Source of the DNA: Chimonanthus salicifolius
Lineage: Eukaryota > Streptophyta > Magnoliopsida > Laurales > Calycanthaceae
Reading direction: 5' to 3'
DNA: 64,000 nt
NCBI GenBank assembly: GCA_013350335.1
Contig: CM023539.1
Span: 68,964,781 to 69,028,780, forward strand
This document shows positions 59,946 to 64,000 of this stretch, in pieces (within the stretch, counting starts at the first letter, position 1; every line of letters starts with the position of its first letter). Made by a program: the position numbers and the translations under genes. The notes under the pieces are model-generated. The model did no database searches, was not told the DNA's origin, and saw only the letters and a list, made by a program, of their open reading frames with translations.

Positions 59946-62900
59946 CCTAAAACCATAAATCCTAAACCCTAAAACCCTAAAACCCTAACCCTGATACCCT
60001 AAAATCCTAAAACGCTAAACCCTAACCCTAAACCCTAAACCCTAAACCCTAAACACTAAAACCCTAAATCCTAAACCCCTAAAACCCTAAACCCTAAACC
60101 CTAAACCCCTAAAATCCTAAAACCCACAATCCACAACCCAAAAACCCTAATCCCTTAACCCTAAAACCCTAAACCCCAAAACCCTAAACCCTAAACCCTA
60201 AAACCTTAAAACCCTAAAACGAAAAACCTAAAACCTAAACCCTAGCCCTAAATTCTAAACCCCTAAAACCCTAAAACCTAAGCCCTAAACCATAAACCCT
60301 AAACAATAAAACCCTAAAACCAAAAACCTAAACCCCAAACAAACCCTAAGCCCTAAAGTCTAAACCCCTAAAACCCTAAAACCCTAAAGCCCTAAAGCAA
60401 AAAAACTTAAAAGCCTAAAACCCTAAAATCCTAAACCCTAAACCCCTAAAACCCTAACCCTAATATCCTAAAATCCTAAAACCCTAAACCCAAAACCCTA
60501 AACCCTAAACCCTAAAACCCTAAAACCCTAAACCCTAAATCCTAAACCCTAAACCCTAAACCCCTAAAACCCTAAACCCTAAACCATAAACCCCTAAAAT
60601 GCTAAAACCCTAAATCCGAAACCCTAAACCGTAAGCCCTAAACTCTAAACCCATAAAACCCTAAAATCCTAAACCCTAAACCCCAAACCCTAAACCTTTA
60701 AACCCTAAAACCCTAAACCCTAAACCCTAGACCCCTAAAACCCTCAAACCCTAAACCCTAAAACCTAAAACCTAAACACTAAACCCCAAACCACTAAAAC
60801 CCTAAAACCCTAAACCGAAAATCATAAAACCCTAAAACACGAAACACTAAAACCCTAAACCCATAAATTCCAAAACCCTTGAACACTAAAACCCTATAAC
60901 CCTAAACTCTTAAACCCTAAAATCCGAAAACCCTAAACAATAAAGCCTAAGCCCTATACCCTAAAACCATAAAACCATAAGCCCTAAACCCTAAACCCTA
61001 ATCCCTAAATCCAAAACCCTAAACCCTAAAACCCTAGACCACTAAAACCCTAAAACCCTAAACCCTAAAACCATAAATCCTAAACCCTAAAACTCTAAAA
61101 CCCGAACGATAATACCCTAAAATCCTAAAACCCTAAACCCTAAACCCTAAAAAATAAACCCTAAAACCCTAAAACCATAAACCCTAAATCCTAAACCCTA
61201 AACCTTAAACCCTAAACCCGTAAAACCTAAAACCCTAAAACCCTAAACCCTAAATCTTAAAACCTAAACCACTAAAACCCTAAACCCTAAAGCCCTAAGC
61301 CGTAATAAATAAACCCTAAACCCTAAATCCTAAAACCTAAACCCTCAACCTTGAACCCTAAACCCTAAACCCCTAAAACCCTAAAACCCTAAACCCAGAT
61401 ACCTTAAAACCTTAAAACCCTAAATCCTAAACCCTAAAACCCTAGACCCCTAAAACCCTCAAACCCTAAACCCTAAAACCTAAAACCTAAACACTAAACC
61501 CCAAGCCACTAAAACCCTAAAACCCTAAACCGAAAATCATAAAACCCTAAAACACCAAACACTAAAACCCGAAACCCATAAATTCTTAAACCCTTAAACA
61601 CTAAAACCCTATAACCCCAAACTCTAAAACCCGAAAACCCTAAACCATAAACCCTAAGCCATATACCCTAAAACCATAAAACCATAAGCCCTAAACCCTA
61701 AACCCTAATCCCTAAATCCAAAACCCTAAACCCTAACCCTAAACCCCTAAACCACTAAAACCCTAAAACCCTAAACCCTAAAACCATAAATCCTAAACCG
61801 TAAAACCCTAAAACCCGAATGGTAATACCCTAAAATCCTAAAACCCTCAACCCTAAACAATAAACCCTAAAACCCTAAAACTATAATCCCTAAATCCTAA
61901 ACCCTAAACCCCTAAACCCTAAACCTTAAACCTTAAACCCATAAAATCCTAAAACCCTAAAACCCTAAACCCTAAATCTTAAAACCCAAACCACTAAAAC
62001 CCTAAACCCTAAAGCCCTAAGCCGTAATAAATAAACCCTAAACCCTAAATCCTAAAACCTAAACCCTGAACCCTGAACCCTAAACCCCTAAAACCCTAAA
62101 ACCCTAAACCCTGATACCCTAAAACCTTAAAACCCTAAATCCTAGACCCTTAAAACCTTAAACCCTAAAACCCTAAACTCTAAAATCTTAAAACCCTAAA
62201 ACCCTAAACCCTAAACCACTAAAACCATAAATCCTAAACCCTAAATAAAACCCTAACCGTAATACCCTAAAATACTAAAACCATAAACCCTAAACCCAAA
62301 AACCCTAAAACCATAAACCCTAAATCCTAAACCCTAAACCCCTAAGATCCTAAACCCTAAACTCTAAACCCATAAAATCCTAAAACCCTAAACCTTAAAT
62401 CCTAAACCCTAAAACCCTAAACCCTAAAGCCCTAATCCATAAAATATAAACCCTAAACCCTAAACCCTAAATCCTAAAACCTAAACCCTCAACCCTAAAC
62501 CCCTAAAACCCTAAAACCGTAAACCCTGATACCCTAAAACCCTAAATCAAAAACCCTAAAACCCTAGACCCTTAAAACCTTAAACCATAAAATCCTAAAC
62601 CCTAAAATCTTATATGCCGAAAACCCTAATCCCTAAACCCTAAACCCTAAACCCCTAAACACAAAACCAAAAACCCTAAAACCTCAACCCGAAACCCTAA
62701 ACTCTAAAATCTTAAAACCTAAAACCCAAAACCCAAAACCCTAAACCTTAAACCCAAAACCCAAAACCTAAACCCGAAACCTTAAACGCTAAACCTAAAA
62801 CCGTAAACCCTGAATCCAAAACCAAAAAAACCCTAAAACCCTAAACGCTATATCCATAAAACCCTAAAACCCTAAACCCTAAACACTAAATCCTAAAACC

Positions 62901-64000
62901 CTGAACCCTAAACCCTAAAACCCTAAACCCTAAAACCATAAAGTCCTAAGCCCTAAGACCTAAACCCTGAACCCTAAATCCTAAACCCTGAACCCTAAAC
63001 CTCTAAAACCAAAAGCCCTAAACACTAAAACCCTAAAATCCTAAAACCCTAAATCTCTAAATCCTAAATCCCAAACCCTAAAACTCTGAAATTCTAAATG
63101 CTAAACTCCAAGCCCTAAACCCTAAAACCCTAAACCCTAAAATACAAAAACTTGAAACCGTCAACCCAAAAACCCTAAAACCCTAAACCCGAAACCCTAA
63201 ATCCTAAACCCTAAACTCCTAAACCCCTAAATGCCTAAAACCTTAAAACCTTAAACCCTAATCCCTAAACCCCAACATCCTAAACCCTAAACCTTAAAAC
63301 CCAAAAATCCTAAACCCTAAAGCACTAAAGCGCTAAAACCTAACCACTAAACCATAAACCCTAAACCCAAAAACCTAAAACCTAAACCCTGAACCCAAAA
63401 CCCAAGACCCCAAACCCCTAAAACACTAAAACCCCTAACCCTAAACCTCTAAAACCATAAAACCCTAAACCCTAAAACAATAATACCCTAAAACCCTAAA
63501 CCTAAAGCCCTATAAACCTACCCTAAACCTTAAAGCCCTAAAGCCCTAAAACCCTAAACCCTAAACCGAAAACCCTATAAACCAACCCTAAACCTTAAAG
63601 CCCTAAAACCCTCAAACCCTAAAACCCTATACCCTAAACCGAAAACCCTATAAACCTACCCTAAACCCTAAAACCCTAAAACCCTAAACCCTAAACCCTA
63701 AACCCTAATCCCCTTAAACCATAAACCCCTAAAACCCTAAAACCCTAAACCCTAAACCCTAAAACCCTAAAACTCTAAAGCCTCTACCCTAAAACCCTAA
63801 ACCGCTCAAACCCTAAGCCCAAATACCCTAAAATCCTAAAACCTTGAACTCTAAACCCTAAACCCTAAACCCTAAAACCTAAACCCAAGCTGTAAGCCCT
63901 AAAACCCTTAAACCCTAAGCCCTAAAACCCTAAAATCCTAAAACCCTAAAACCCTAAAATCCTAAACCCTAAACCCTAAACCCCTAAACCCTAAAACCCT
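59946..64000 (-). repeat. Degenerate telomere-type (CCCTAAA)n array, right end
   Basis: About 4 kb of CCCTAAA/CCCTAAAA variants starting with the hAT target duplication (59946-59953). A higher-order block recurs with ~720-bp spacing (CGTAATAAAT at 61301 and 62022; AACCGAAAATCATAAAACCC at about 60812 and 61527). The array continues past the window edge. No gene is seen. Confidence 0.93.

Overview
This is plant nuclear DNA made almost entirely of repeats. I see no host gene, rRNA or tRNA. The plant assignment rests on thousands of degenerate copies of the plant telomere heptamer TTTAGGG (often TTTTAGGG), a hAT transposase of the plant BED/DUF659/dimerisation type, and Ty3/gypsy elements with an initiator-Met tRNA primer site and a chromodomain-like tail. 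I cannot name the species.

The window is one very large inverted duplication around a run of exactly 100 N (33808-33907). The left arm (1-33807) carries TTTAGGG on the + strand. The right arm (33908-64000) carries CCCTAAA and the same mobile elements in reverse order and orientation.

Left arm, in order: telomere-like array (1-2607); a 7.9-kb hAT element with 8-bp target duplications (2608-10517, coding on -); telomere-like array (10518-13665); a 3.5-kb solo LTR with a perfect TTAGG target duplication (13666-17201); telomere-like array (17202-23285); and a Ty3/gypsy chromovirus-like element (from 23286, + strand) whose 3' LTR runs into the gap. Right arm: a short telomere-like array (33908-34606), which abuts a truncated 3' LTR; the gypsy element (34607-45401, - strand); telomere-like array (45402-52192), with the exact empty site of the solo LTR at 47592-47596; the hAT element (52193-59945, + strand); and telomere-like array to the end.

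Every protein-coding region is a pseudogene. Some lesions are shared by both arms and so are older than the duplication or haplotype split. Others are private to one arm and so are younger. The G-rich strand of both arms points at the centre, the geometry of two chromosome ends joined head to head. The same picture would result if an assembler joined two diverged haplotypes or copies with a default-size gap. Sequence alone cannot separate a real palindrome (breakage-fusion, telomere fusion) from that artefact, and this is the main thing to test.
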